Of a stretch of 64,000 bases of DNA, positions 17,179 through 25,239 are shown one piece after another. Each line of letters starts with the position of its first letter. Positions within the stretch are counted from its first letter, which is position 1. Where the stretch lies: contig DASXMU010000193.1 of NCBI GenBank assembly GCA_036495485.1, positions 19,951 to 83,950 of the forward strand. The letters are read 5' to 3'. The notes beneath the pieces are model-generated. The model saw only the letters and a program-made list of their open reading frames with translations, was not told where the DNA came from and ran no database searches. The DNA is from PALSA-505 sp036495485 (GTDB taxonomy: Bacteria > Actinomycetota > Actinomycetes > Streptosporangiales > Streptosporangiaceae). The position numbers were made by a program, and so were the translations under genes.

Positions 17179-17289
17179 TCAGGGGAGGTCGAAAGCGAGC
17201 AGCAAGCCGGCTAGCAGCAGGACCACGGCGATGATGGCAAGGCCGATCACGGCGTTCCTGTCCAGTACCTGCGCTGCCCGGCCGAACAT
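17179..17289 (-). CDS. Small single-helix membrane peptide (36 aa)
   Basis: Short gene found by reading the gap upstream of pepQ. GGGAGG lies 9 nt before ATG 17289. The product is MFGRAAQVLDRN, then a hydrophobic helix of about 20 residues (AVIGLAIIAVVLLLAGLLLAF), then DLP and a stop. It has one membrane span with a short positively charged N-terminus. A small membrane protein at this place between aro and pepQ genes is also known in streptomycetes, as I recall; function unknown. The clean ribosome site and helix argue against chance. Confidence 0.62.
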   Translation of the reverse strand: MFGRAAQVLDRNAVIGLAIIAVVLLLAGLLLAFDLP

Positions 17290-17425
17290 CGGCAATAGCC
17301 TCCCTGGTACGCGAATCTACCTCAACGTAACCGGCCAGACACAGCGCGCGCCACCGAAACGGCGGACATCGCCAGCGGTTCCGGGAGCGGGGCGGCGGGA
17401 GGGTGCGGGACGGCGGTTCGGCCAC

Positions 17426-18475
17426 CTAGCCCGCCAGGTCGCGGACCTTCTCGATCAGGGCGACCCGCTCGGCGTGCGTGCCGGCCAGCGGGGTGACGTT
17501 CAGGGTGGTCACCCCGGACGCGCGGAAGGCGGCGATCCGGTCCCGCACGTAGCCCTCGGGCCCGATCAGCGTGATCCGCTCGACCAGCTCGTCCGGCACG
17601 TAGGAGGTGGCCTCGTCCTTGCGCCCGGCCAGGTAGGCGTCCTGGATCTTCTCCGCCTCGGAGCCGTAGCCGTACCGGGTCGCCAGGTTGAAGTAGAAGT
17701 TCGGGCCCTTGTCCCTGCGGGCGCCCATGCCGCCCACGTACAGCGCGATCATCGGCTTGATCAGGTCGATGTAGCCGGACACGTCGTCACCGATGGCGAG
17801 CGCGGTCTGCGCGTACACGTCCAGCGGCCCGAGCGCCGGGTCCCGCTTGGCCTGACCGGCGGCCAGCGACTCGCTCCACACCTCGCCCGCCTTCTCCGGC
17901 ATGTAGAAGATGGGTTCCCAGCCCTCGGCCAGCTCGGCCGCGAGCTGCACGTTCTTGGGGCCGATGGCGGCGAGGATGACCGGGATGTGGTCGCGCACCG
18001 GGTGGTTGATCAGCTTGAGCGGCTTGCCGAGCCCGGTGCCCTGGTCCGCGGGCAGCGGGATCTGGTAGTGCCGGCCGTCGTACTCCAGCCGCTCGCGCGC
18101 CCAGACCTTGCGGCAGATCTCGATGATCTCGCGGGTCCGGCCGAGTGGCGCGTCATAGGGCACGCCGTGCCAGCCCTCGATGACCTGCGGCCCGGACGCG
18201 CCGATGCCCAGGCTGAACCTCCCGTTTGACACATAGTCCAGCCCGGCGGCGGTCATGGCGGTCAGCGCCGGGGTCCGGGAGTAGAGCTGCAGGATGCCCG
18301 ACGCGATCTGCAGCCGCGTGGTCCTGGCCGCGATGAAGCCGAGCTGGCTCACCGCGTCGTAGCTGTAGGCCTCGGGCACGAAGACGATGTCCAGGCCGGC
18401 CTTCTCGTAGTCGGCCAGCTCCTCGACGGTCTCGGCGAAGCCGCCGGCATAGTTCAGGGACATCCCGATGCGCAT
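17426..18475 (-). CDS. F420-dependent LLM-class oxidoreductase
   Basis: Luciferase-like monooxygenase-fold enzyme, 349 residues, of the actinobacterial type that usually binds coenzyme F420. The opening MRIGMSLNYAGGFAETVEELADYEKAGLDIVFVPEAYSYDAVSQLGFIAARTTRLQIASGI matches subfamily architecture, followed by SNGRFSLGIGASGPQVIEGWHG. ATG at 18475 is preceded by GGGAGGG 8 nt upstream. Substrate unknown. It lies between pepQ and the aro cluster without close coupling to either side (about 70 bp to aroK1). Confidence 0.88.
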   Translation of the reverse strand: MRIGMSLNYAGGFAETVEELADYEKAGLDIVFVPEAYSYDAVSQLGFIAARTTRLQIASGILQLYSRTPALTAMTAAGLDYVSNGRFSLGIGASGPQVIEGWHGVPYDAPLGRTREIIEICRKVWARERLEYDGRHYQIPLPADQGTGLGKPLKLINHPVRDHIPVILAAIGPKNVQLAAELAEGWEPIFYMPEKAGEVWSESLAAGQAKRDPALGPLDVYAQTALAIGDDVSGYIDLIKPMIALYVGGMGARRDKGPNFYFNLATRYGYGSEAEKIQDAYLAGRKDEATSYVPDELVERITLIGPEGYVRDRIAAFRASGVTTLNVTPLAGTHAERVALIEKVRDLAG

Positions 18476-18544
18476 AGCGCCACCCTCCCAGCGAAACCGC
18501 AACCCACCCAGGCCCGACGGGCCAAAAGCAGACCGAATGTCGTT

Positions 18545-19066
18545 CTAGTGAGAGTATCCGGCCCGCTCCAGCCGCGTCAGCCCAGCCATCACCTCGTCGC
18601 ACACCGCCCTGGCCGGCCGTCCCCCGGTGGCGACGGTCAGCGTGGCCACGGCTTCATAGCCGGCCAGCCGCCGCCGGTAGATACCGGCCAGGTCGGGACT
18701 GGCGAGCATCGGCCGGCCGGAGTCGCCGCCGACCCGCCGCAGCGCCTCGTCGTAGCCGACCTCCAGGTAGACGACCGGCAAGACGGCACTGACCGGGCGC
18801 AGCAGCCGCTGCGAGGCCGGGTGCTCCACCGCGCCGCCCCCCAGCGCCAGCACCGCGTCCGGCCCGGCCAGGAACGAGGCGAGCGCCTCGTGTTCCACCG
18901 CGCGGAAGGCCGCCTCGCCGCCAGCGGCGAAGATGTCCCGCACCGGCCGGCCCTGCTGCCGCTCGATCACCTGGTCGAGGTCCGCGAACGGCAGGCCGAG
19001 CCCGGCCGCGAGCAGCGGCCCCACGGTGGACTTACCGGCCCCCATGAAGCCGACAAGAACGATCAC
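18545..19066 (-). CDS. aroK: Shikimate kinase (first copy)
   Basis: Phosphorylates shikimate at the 3-hydroxyl with ATP. 173 residues. P-loop LVGFMGAGKSTVG at the N-terminus, shikimate-binding Asp in FADLDQVIE, Arg in AAFRAVEHEAL, Walker-B-like VLALGGGAVEHP with the full GGG, lid Arg in SGRPMLA, and Arg in IYRRRLAGYEAVA. All expected substrate residues are present. Overlaps aroQ by 4 bp. A second shikimate kinase lies 1.5 kb upstream in the same operon (20624-21181), with a variant GSG motif. Confidence 0.9.
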   Translation of the reverse strand: MIVLVGFMGAGKSTVGPLLAAGLGLPFADLDQVIERQQGRPVRDIFAAGGEAAFRAVEHEALASFLAGPDAVLALGGGAVEHPASQRLLRPVSAVLPVVYLEVGYDEALRRVGGDSGRPMLASPDLAGIYRRRLAGYEAVATLTVATGGRPARAVCDEVMAGLTRLERAGYSH

Positions 19067-19551
19067 GGCCCGGCCTCAGCCGCGAAGGCTCCCCCGGCTG
19101 CTCCCGCGGCTGTGGCAACACCGGCCAGCTCCGCGATGGCCTGCAGCGCCAGCCGGTAGGAGGTCAGGCCAAAGCCGGCGACCGTCCCATCGGCCACCCC
19201 GGCCACCACCGACGTGTGCCGGAACCGCTCCCGCGCCGCCGGGTTGGAGATGTGCACCTCGACCAGCGGCGCCGTCCGCATCGACAGCGCATCCCGCAGT
19301 GCGTAGGAGTAGTGCGTGAACGCGGCGGGGTTGAGCACCACGGGAATCCGGCCGTCGGCGGCCTCATGCACCCAGCGGATCAGCTCGGTCTCGTCGTCGG
19401 TCTGCCTGACCTCGACCTCCAGCCCGAGCTGGTGACCCGTCGCGCGGCACACCCCGGCCAGGTCGTCCAGGGTGGCCGACCCGTACACCTCGGGCTCGCG
19501 GATGCCAAGCCGCCCCAGGTTCGGCCCGTTCAGCACCAGCACCCGGGTCAT
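19063..19551 (-). CDS. aroQ: Type II 3-dehydroquinate dehydratase
   Basis: Cytosolic dodecameric enzyme of the shikimate pathway. 162 residues from ATG 19551, which has GGAGGT 9 nt upstream and overlaps the aroB stop (ATGA). Motifs: VLVLNGPNLGRLGIREPEVYG (catalytic Tyr), VRQTDDETELIRWVHEA, PVVLNPAAFTHYSYALRDAL (catalytic His region) and VEVHISNPAARERFRHTSVVAGVADGTVAGFG. Ends with an Ala-rich tail. Makes 3-dehydroshikimate from the product of aroB. Confidence 0.95.
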   Translation of the reverse strand: MTRVLVLNGPNLGRLGIREPEVYGSATLDDLAGVCRATGHQLGLEVEVRQTDDETELIRWVHEAADGRIPVVLNPAAFTHYSYALRDALSMRTAPLVEVHISNPAARERFRHTSVVAGVADGTVAGFGLTSYRLALQAIAELAGVATAAGAAGGAFAAEAGP

Positions 19552-20627
19552 GACGGGCACACCTCCTGGTAGGCCCGCTCGAGCAGTTCCTCGGCGGGGT
19601 CAGCGAAAATCCCCGGCCTGGCCAGGCCGTCCAGCACGACGAACCGCAGCCGGGCGCCGCGGGTCTTCTTGTCCACCGCCATCGCCGACCGCAGCCGCGG
19701 CCAGGCCGCGGCTCCCGCCAGGTAGGCCGTGGGCAGCCCGACCGACGTAAGCACGCTGCCGTGCCGCCGCGCCGTCGCCTCGTCCAGCCGGCCGGACATG
19801 CGGCCGAGCGCGGCAGCATAGATCATCCCGATGGACACCGCTTCGCCGTGCCGGAAGCCGAACTCCTCGGCCCGCTCGATCGCGTGCCCGAGCGTGTGGC
19901 CGTAGTTCAGGAACTCCCTGGGCCCCGCCTCGCGCAGATCCCCGGCCACCACGGTGGCCTTGACCCGCACCGCCCGCTCGACCAGTTCGACCGAGGAAAC
20001 GCCATCGGGGCTGGCCGCCCCCGCCGGGTCCGCCTCGACCAGATCCAGGATCACCGGGTCGGCGATGAACCCGGCCTTGATCACCTCGGCCAGGCCGCTG
20101 ACGTACTCCCGCCTGGGCAGCGTGCCGAGCGTGGCCAGGTCGGCCAGCACGCCCGCCGGTGAGTGGAACGCGCCGACCAGGTTCTTGCCCTCCGCGATGT
20201 TGACCGCCGTCTTGCCGCCGATGGCCGCGTCCACCATGCCGAGCAGCGTGGTCGGCACCAGCACCACCCGGATCCCGCGCAGCCAGCTCGCCGCGGCGAA
20301 CCCGGCGAGGTCGCAGGCGGCACCGCCGCCGATCCCGACGATGCAGTCGGTGCGGCCGATCTTGTGCGCGGCCAGCCGCGACCACAGCCCCGCGGCCACC
20401 GTGAGATCCTTGGCCGCCTCGCCGTCCGGAATCGGCTCGGCATGCACCCGGCGCCAGGGCGCCGCCAGCTCACGGCAGACCCGGCCGGCCAGGTCAGCGA
20501 GCCCGGCCGCGTGGATCACCATGACCGCGCCGTCGCCCACCAGCGATGGCAGCTCGCTCAGCACACCGGCGCCGATGACGACGTCGTAGGGCCGCTCGCC
20601 ACCCACGGTCACCCGAATCGCGCTCAC
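19548..20627 (-). CDS. aroB: 3-dehydroquinate synthase
   Basis: NAD- and metal-dependent enzyme converting DAHP to 3-dehydroquinate; 359 residues. Visible: CIVGIGGGAACDLAGFAAASWLRGI (NAD-binding glycine loop), VPTTLLGMVDAAIGGKTAVNIAEGKNLVGAFH (substrate/metal region), EVIKAGFIADP, and REFLNYGHTLGHAIE with metal-binding His. Overlaps aroK2 (4 bp) upstream and aroQ downstream, so the operon is tightly coupled. Confidence 0.95.
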   Translation of the reverse strand: MSAIRVTVGGERPYDVVIGAGVLSELPSLVGDGAVMVIHAAGLADLAGRVCRELAAPWRRVHAEPIPDGEAAKDLTVAAGLWSRLAAHKIGRTDCIVGIGGGAACDLAGFAAASWLRGIRVVLVPTTLLGMVDAAIGGKTAVNIAEGKNLVGAFHSPAGVLADLATLGTLPRREYVSGLAEVIKAGFIADPVILDLVEADPAGAASPDGVSSVELVERAVRVKATVVAGDLREAGPREFLNYGHTLGHAIERAEEFGFRHGEAVSIGMIYAAALGRMSGRLDEATARRHGSVLTSVGLPTAYLAGAAAWPRLRSAMAVDKKTRGARLRFVVLDGLARPGIFADPAEELLERAYQEVCPS

Positions 20628-21181
20628 CGCCCGTGCGTCTCGTGCCAGAGCTGCGCGGCCTGGGTCTGGGCCAGCAGGACCTTGTCCCTGACCTGCTGCG
20701 GGTCCAGGCCGTCGGTAGGAATAGTCACCACCGCGAGGCCCTCGTACAGCGGCCTGCGCTGCTCCAGCATGGCCCGCAGCATGCCGCGCGGGTTGCCCGG
20801 CACCGGCACCCGGGGCTTGTTCAGGCCCACCCGCTTGGCGACCTCGGCGAACCCGGTCTCCAGGTAGATCACCCGGTGGCCGGCCAGCAGCCGCCGGGTC
20901 TGCTCGTCGAGCACCGCGCCACTGCCGAGGGCCACCACACCGTAGTAGCGCAGCGCGCGTTCGGCGACCGGGCGCTCCAGCGCGCGGAACGCCGGTTCGC
21001 CGTCCTCGACGAAGATATCCCCGACCGCCTTGCCCGCCACCGACGCGACCTCGTCGTCGGTGTCCAGGAAGCCGGCGTTCAGCCGGCCGGCGACCATCGG
21101 GCCCACCGTCGACTTGCCGGAGCCCGGCGGCCCGATCAAGATCGCGACCGGCCGGGAGCCGACGGCGGTCTCGTCACTCAT
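20624..21181 (-). CDS. Shikimate kinase homologue (second copy, variant motif)
   Basis: 185 residues, positioned exactly where aroK normally lies between aroC and aroB. P-loop LIGPPGSGKSTVG, LDTDDEV, EPAFRALERPVA and LEQRRPLYEGLA are conserved. Two substrate-site changes stand out: the usual GGG is GSG (VALGSGAVLD), and the RPLL lid motif reads KPRVPVPGNPR. ATP binding is probably intact, but shikimate affinity may be altered. It may be active, slow, or taking another substrate, while the downstream copy has all canonical residues. 4-bp overlaps with both neighbours. Confidence 0.85.
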   Translation of the reverse strand: MSDETAVGSRPVAILIGPPGSGKSTVGPMVAGRLNAGFLDTDDEVASVAGKAVGDIFVEDGEPAFRALERPVAERALRYYGVVALGSGAVLDEQTRRLLAGHRVIYLETGFAEVAKRVGLNKPRVPVPGNPRGMLRAMLEQRRPLYEGLAVVTIPTDGLDPQQVRDKVLLAQTQAAQLWHETHGR

Positions 21182-22359
21182 GTGATCACCAATGCGTCCA
21201 GGTAGCCGCGGATGTTCCGCCGGGTCTCCCCGATCGAGTCGCCGCCGAACTTCTCCACCACCGCGTCGGCGAGCACCAGCGCGACCATCGCCTCGGCGAC
21301 CACTCCGGCCGCCGGGACCGCGGTGACGTCACTGCGCTGGTTGATCGCCCTGGCCGGTTCGCCGGTGCGCACGTCCACCGTGTCCAGCGCGCGCGGCACC
21401 GTGGAGATGGGCTTCATCGCCGCGCGCACCCGCAGCGGCTCGCCGGTGCTGATGCCGCCCTCGATCCCGCCAGCCCGGTTGGTCCGCCTGCGCACCTGGC
21501 CAGCCCCGGCCGGCTCGATCTCGTCGTGCGCCGCCGAGCCGCGCCTGGCCGCGGTCGTGAACCCGTCCCCGATCTCCACACCCTTGATCGCGTGGATGCT
21601 CATCAGCGCCCCGGCCAGCCTGCCGTCCAGCTTGCGGTCCCAGTGCACATGGCTGCCGAGCCCGGGCGGCAGGCTGAACACCGCCACCTCGACCACGCCG
21701 CCGAGCGTGTCGCCGTCCTTGCGTGCAGCGTCTATCTCGGCGACCATCTTTTCGCTGGTCACCGGGTCGAGGCAGCGCACCGGGTCGGCGTCGATCCGGC
21801 CGGAGTCCGCGGGCGCGGGCAACGTCCCGTAGTCCACGCCGACGCCGCCGATGGCGACGACGTGGCTGACCACCTCGGCGCCGAGCGCCTGGCGGAGGAA
21901 CAGCCGGGCGACCTCACCCAGCGCGACCCTGGCCGCGGTCTCCCGGGCGCTGGCACGCTCCAGCACTGGCCGGGCGTCGTCATGGCCGTATTTCTGCATG
22001 CCGACCAGATCGGCATGGCCGGGCCTGGGCCTGGTCAGCGGCGCGGCCCTGGCCTGGGCGGCCAGCTGCTCCGCCGGCACAGGGTCGGCCGCCATCACCG
22101 TCTCCCACTTGGGCCATTCGGTGTTGCCGATCCTGATGGCCAGCGGCCCGCCGAGCGTGTGGCCGTGCCGGACCCCGGCGGTGAGCTCGACCTCGTCCTG
22201 CTCGAACTTCATCCGCGCGCCCCGGCCGTAACCGGCACGCCTGCGGGCGAGGGCGGCGGCCAGATCGGGTGTGCTCACCCGTACCCCGGCGGGCATGCCT
22301 TCGAGGACCGCGACGAGCGCGCGCCCGTGCGACTCCCCCGCGGTCAGCCAGCGCAGCAT
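21178..22359 (-). CDS. aroC: Chorismate synthase
   Basis: FMN-dependent enzyme forming chorismate from EPSP; 393 residues. The start at ATG 22359 gives MLRWLTAGESHGRALVAVLEGMPAG, the family signature, with GGGAGGATC upstream. Other signatures: RRRAGYGRGARMKFEQDEVEL, RPGHADLVGMQKYGH and RRTNRAGGIEGGISTGEPLRVRAAMKPISTVP. First gene of the aroC-aroK2-aroB-aroQ-aroK1 unit. The EPSP synthase gene (aroA) is not in this window. Confidence 0.96.
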   Translation of the reverse strand: MLRWLTAGESHGRALVAVLEGMPAGVRVSTPDLAAALARRRAGYGRGARMKFEQDEVELTAGVRHGHTLGGPLAIRIGNTEWPKWETVMAADPVPAEQLAAQARAAPLTRPRPGHADLVGMQKYGHDDARPVLERASARETAARVALGEVARLFLRQALGAEVVSHVVAIGGVGVDYGTLPAPADSGRIDADPVRCLDPVTSEKMVAEIDAARKDGDTLGGVVEVAVFSLPPGLGSHVHWDRKLDGRLAGALMSIHAIKGVEIGDGFTTAARRGSAAHDEIEPAGAGQVRRRTNRAGGIEGGISTGEPLRVRAAMKPISTVPRALDTVDVRTGEPARAINQRSDVTAVPAAGVVAEAMVALVLADAVVEKFGGDSIGETRRNIRGYLDALVIT

Positions 22360-22528
22360 GCAGCCGATCCTCCCACGGCGGGCGGGCCACCCGTGCAATC
22401 CGGCCCCGCCAGCCGGATTCCCGCCCTGGGCAAAGCGGGGTTCGCCCTGCGCCAGAGCCCATCAGCCGATATGTTGCGATATGAGAGTCTCTGGACTGAT
22501 CCGCGTCGGCCTGGAGAGGGGAAATGCC

Positions 22529-23083
22529 GTGACACAGGTCGGTCAGCAGCCAAGGCCCGTCGAACAGGCGGTGCCTTCGCCTGCGCAGTTCCCGCCCGGG
22601 GAAGGCGACGGGGTGGCCGCCGGGGAGAGACCCGGCGGGCCAGCCGGGCGCGGCGCGCCCGCGCGTATCGAGCCCGGCACGCTGATGGAGAAGATGATCC
22701 CGGGCAACCTCGTCGAGCCCTACCTCACCGGTCAGCGTTCGGTGATCTCCGGCTACGCCTACCGCGCGGCAGACGCGGGGCAGGCAGGCCCGGCCTGGCC
22801 AGCCCCAGCGCTTGGTCAGCGCGGAAGCACGGACACCGGGGACGCGCCCGACTTCTGGGTGCTGCGCTGGCGGTCCCTGGAGATGCAGACCTACCTGGCT
22901 TCCCCGCCGTCACCCGGCCGCCCGCGCCGTCAGGCCACGCCGGGCCGTGCGGCGTCCGACCTGTTCGTCGAGCCCTGCCCGGTCCCGGTCGGCACCGAGA
23001 TGTACCGGATCACCCCGGCCAGGGAAGAGTTCATCGCCCGGCACGACGGCCAGGCGTGGCTACGGCCGGCACCGGAGGCCTGA
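22529..23083 (+). CDS. Unrecognised protein, first gene of a pair
   Basis: 184 residues from GTG 22529, preceded by GAGAGGGG; an in-frame ATG at 22481 is possible. Residues 1-45 are a disordered Pro/Gly-rich leader. The rest looks folded: MEKMIPGNLVEPYLTGQRSVISGYAYRAADA, a Gly/Pro-rich loop, DFWVLRWRSLEMQTYLASPP, a variable loop, and DLFVEPCPVPVGTEMYRITPAREEFIARHDGQAWL. I do not recognise the family. It is four bases upstream of the next gene, so the two are very probably co-translated and act together. Confidence 0.55.
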   Translation: MTQVGQQPRPVEQAVPSPAQFPPGEGDGVAAGERPGGPAGRGAPARIEPGTLMEKMIPGNLVEPYLTGQRSVISGYAYRAADAGQAGPAWPAPALGQRGSTDTGDAPDFWVLRWRSLEMQTYLASPPSPGRPRRQATPGRAASDLFVEPCPVPVGTEMYRITPAREEFIARHDGQAWLRPAPEA

Positions 23084-23087
23084 GGCG

Positions 23088-24077
23088 ATGCGATACCGGC
23101 TGATGGCGACCTACCGCGGCGTGCCCTACGAGGCGGGCGTCGGCCCCACGGACTCCGATATCGTCCTGTTCGCCGCCTGCCCGCCCCCCGAGGACCTGGG
23201 GTTCCAGCCGGCCACGGGACATTGGCGCAAGCCGGTGAACCGGGCCGAGGTGGACGCCATGTGGGAGTCGCGCCCGTACGGGAGCTATCGCGGCGAGCCC
23301 TGCCTGGTGCTCGACGACCTGGGTGAGCAGTTGCACATCACCTACACCGGCGACGATCCGTCCCAGGCCGAGCGGCTCGGCTACTGCCAGATGGAGCCGG
23401 GCGTCTACGAGGTGCTGATCCCGCGCGAGGAAGTGACCGGCATCACCGAGGAGCGGGTGGAGCGCCCCTATCCAATCTCGACGGCACCCTGGCTGAACAC
23501 CAGCACCCCGGCCCCCCCACCGCCCTGGTCGGCCTGGCCGGACGCCGACAGCAACGCAACCACCACCCCAGCCTGGCCGGACGCCGACAGCAACGGAGCC
23601 ACCACCCCAGCCTGGCCAGCCACCCCAGACAACGGAGCCACCACCCCAGCCTGGCCAGCTGCCGCCGAAGAGGCACCAAGCCCAGCCACCCTCGGCAGCC
23701 CAGCTTCTGGCGCCGTGGCGACCGCCCTGGCCGCACCGGCTCAGGCACCGGCTTCCACTCCGGGTTCAGCGTCGCTGGTCCCGCCGTCCAGGGGCAGGCA
23801 CGGCGGGGCGGGCGCCCGCCCGCAGACCCGGCAGACCTTCTCCGAACTCGTCGACCTCGCCGCGCTGCCGCAGGATTCCTACGCGGTGGACGAGGTGGTG
23901 GAGGGGGCTGTCTGCCTGGTCCGGACAGACAGCGGCTTCGAGGTGTTCACTGCTGCCGACAGCACCAGGCACGAGGTGCGCCTGTTCGCCGACGAGGAAG
24001 CGGCCTACTTCTACCTGTTCGGCCTGCTCGCGGCCGAGGCGGTGCGCGACGGCCGGCTGGCCCCGCCGAGCGGCTGA
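23088..24077 (+). CDS. Unrecognised two-domain protein with central repeats
   Basis: 329 residues. The N-domain (about 1-130, RYRLMATYRGVPYEAGVGPTDSDIVLFAACPPPEDLGF... GEPCLVLDDLGEQLHITYTGDD... EPGVYEVLIPREEVTGI) looks like a compact beta-rich fold that I believe recurs in actinobacteria without assigned function. A linker follows with repeats TTPAWPDADSNGA. The C-domain (about 250-329: FSELVDLAALPQDSYAVDEVVEGAVCLVRTDSGFEVF... EEAAYFYLFGLLAAEAVRDGRL) resembles no family I can name. Co-transcribed with the preceding gene and probably ended by the hairpin at 24184-24229. Confidence 0.6.
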   Translation: MRYRLMATYRGVPYEAGVGPTDSDIVLFAACPPPEDLGFQPATGHWRKPVNRAEVDAMWESRPYGSYRGEPCLVLDDLGEQLHITYTGDDPSQAERLGYCQMEPGVYEVLIPREEVTGITEERVERPYPISTAPWLNTSTPAPPPPWSAWPDADSNATTTPAWPDADSNGATTPAWPATPDNGATTPAWPAAAEEAPSPATLGSPASGAVATALAAPAQAPASTPGSASLVPPSRGRHGGAGARPQTRQTFSELVDLAALPQDSYAVDEVVEGAVCLVRTDSGFEVFTAADSTRHEVRLFADEEAAYFYLFGLLAAEAVRDGRLAPPSG

Positions 24078-24183
24078 ACCCCGGGAGCAGCAAGTAACGG
24101 AAAGTAGCTGAGAATCCTGGGAAGTTACCTGTGGGTTCGTTAATTTTACACTCTTTTGCCCATCAGCCAGTTATCGTGCAGTT

Positions 24184-24229
24184 GCCGACGGGGCTGACGG
24201 TCCCCCGCTCCCCAAGCAGCCCCGTCGGC
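24184..24229 (+). terminator. Strong hairpin, likely terminator
   Basis: A perfect 13-bp stem (GCCGACGGGGCTG at 24184-24196 with CAGCCCCGTCGGC at 24217-24229) and a 20-nt loop, 107 bp after the two-gene unit. There is no T-run, which is common in high-GC actinobacterial terminators. Confidence 0.65.
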
Positions 24230-24299
24230 TCAAAACGCTACAAAAGTGGCCAATCTGGCCGGTCCCGACAAGGCCGGATCCGGCGGTAGCGTGGCGAGC

Positions 24300-25190
24300 A
24301 TGACGGCTGCTGCCACCAGTCCGCGAACACTGATTGTGACCGGTGCCGCAAGCATCGCCGTCCGCGAGCCACTCACAGGCCCGCGGCGCCCGGCCCGGGT
24401 AATAACCGCTAGCCCGGCTGCGGTCTACCTGGAACTCCCGGCCTCAGCCACCGAGCCGCGGGTGCTCGTGGTGGCGGCAGCCGGCACCTCCCGGCTGCCG
24501 AACGCCATCGCCGTCGCACCGGCCGGCCTGGACCGCTTCGTCGCGGCCAGCCCAGGCACCGTCGAGGGCTGGACCGGCCGGGGCGTCGTCCAGCTCGGCG
24601 AGCTCACCGTTCACGTGCAGCGCTGGTGGGATCCCTCACCCGTCCTCGGGCCACTGTCCCGTGCCCGGCTGGAGCAGGGTGCGGCCGCGCTGCACCGGGC
24701 CTGCGCGGCGGCGTCCCGCAGCCCGGCCCTGGCCGGCCATGACGCCCCCGCCGCGCTGGCCGCCTGCTGCTGCGCCGGTGACCTGGCCGGCGCCGTGGAG
24801 GCGGCCGAACGGATGGTCGGCCTCGGCCTCGGCCTCACTCCCAGCGGCGACAACATGATCAACGGGCTGCTGCTGGCGCTGCGGCTGCTCGGCGGCGCGA
24901 TCTCCGGCGGGACCAGGGCGGTCTGGCTGGCCGACTGGCTCGGCGCGGCGGTCACCTCCGACGCCTCCAGGCGGACCACCTCGCTCGGCGCCACCCTGCT
25001 GCACTGCGCCGCCCGCGGCCAGGCCGCCGAGGAGGCGTCAGGCGTGCTGCGCGGCCTGGCCGGCCAGGAGCCGCTCGGCCCGGCCACCCGCAAGCTGCTC
25101 ACCACCGGCCAGTCCCAGGGCGCCGACCTGGCCTGGGGCCTGGTGGCTGGCTGCCGCGCCGCCGTGACCCTGGCCGGGCCGCCCCGCTAA
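24300..25190 (+). CDS. DUF2877 domain protein
   Basis: 296 residues. The C-terminal half carries the DUF2877 signature VGLGLGLTPSGDNMINGLLLALRLLG. N-terminal half is a beta-rich region (ITASPAAVYLELPASATEPRVLVVAAAGTSRLPNAI). The family often accompanies purine/ureide catabolism or carbamate-related genes in other genomes, but nothing like that adjoins it here. Start uncertain: ATG 24300 is preferred over GTG 24246; neither has a strong ribosome site. The next gene follows by 49 bp. Confidence 0.75.
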   Translation: MTAAATSPRTLIVTGAASIAVREPLTGPRRPARVITASPAAVYLELPASATEPRVLVVAAAGTSRLPNAIAVAPAGLDRFVAASPGTVEGWTGRGVVQLGELTVHVQRWWDPSPVLGPLSRARLEQGAAALHRACAAASRSPALAGHDAPAALAACCCAGDLAGAVEAAERMVGLGLGLTPSGDNMINGLLLALRLLGGAISGGTRAVWLADWLGAAVTSDASRRTTSLGATLLHCAARGQAAEEASGVLRGLAGQEPLGPATRKLLTTGQSQGADLAWGLVAGCRAAVTLAGPPR

Positions 25191-25239
25191 CCCGCCGCCC
25201 CGGCTCCGCGCGCCCCGGCGGGTTCGGCACAATGACCGC

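Noticed and set aside
15782..18229. 815-codon plus-strand open frame opposite pepQ and the F420-type oxidoreductase
   Set aside because: No recognisable domain, His/Gly/Arg-rich, and fully opposite to conserved genes.
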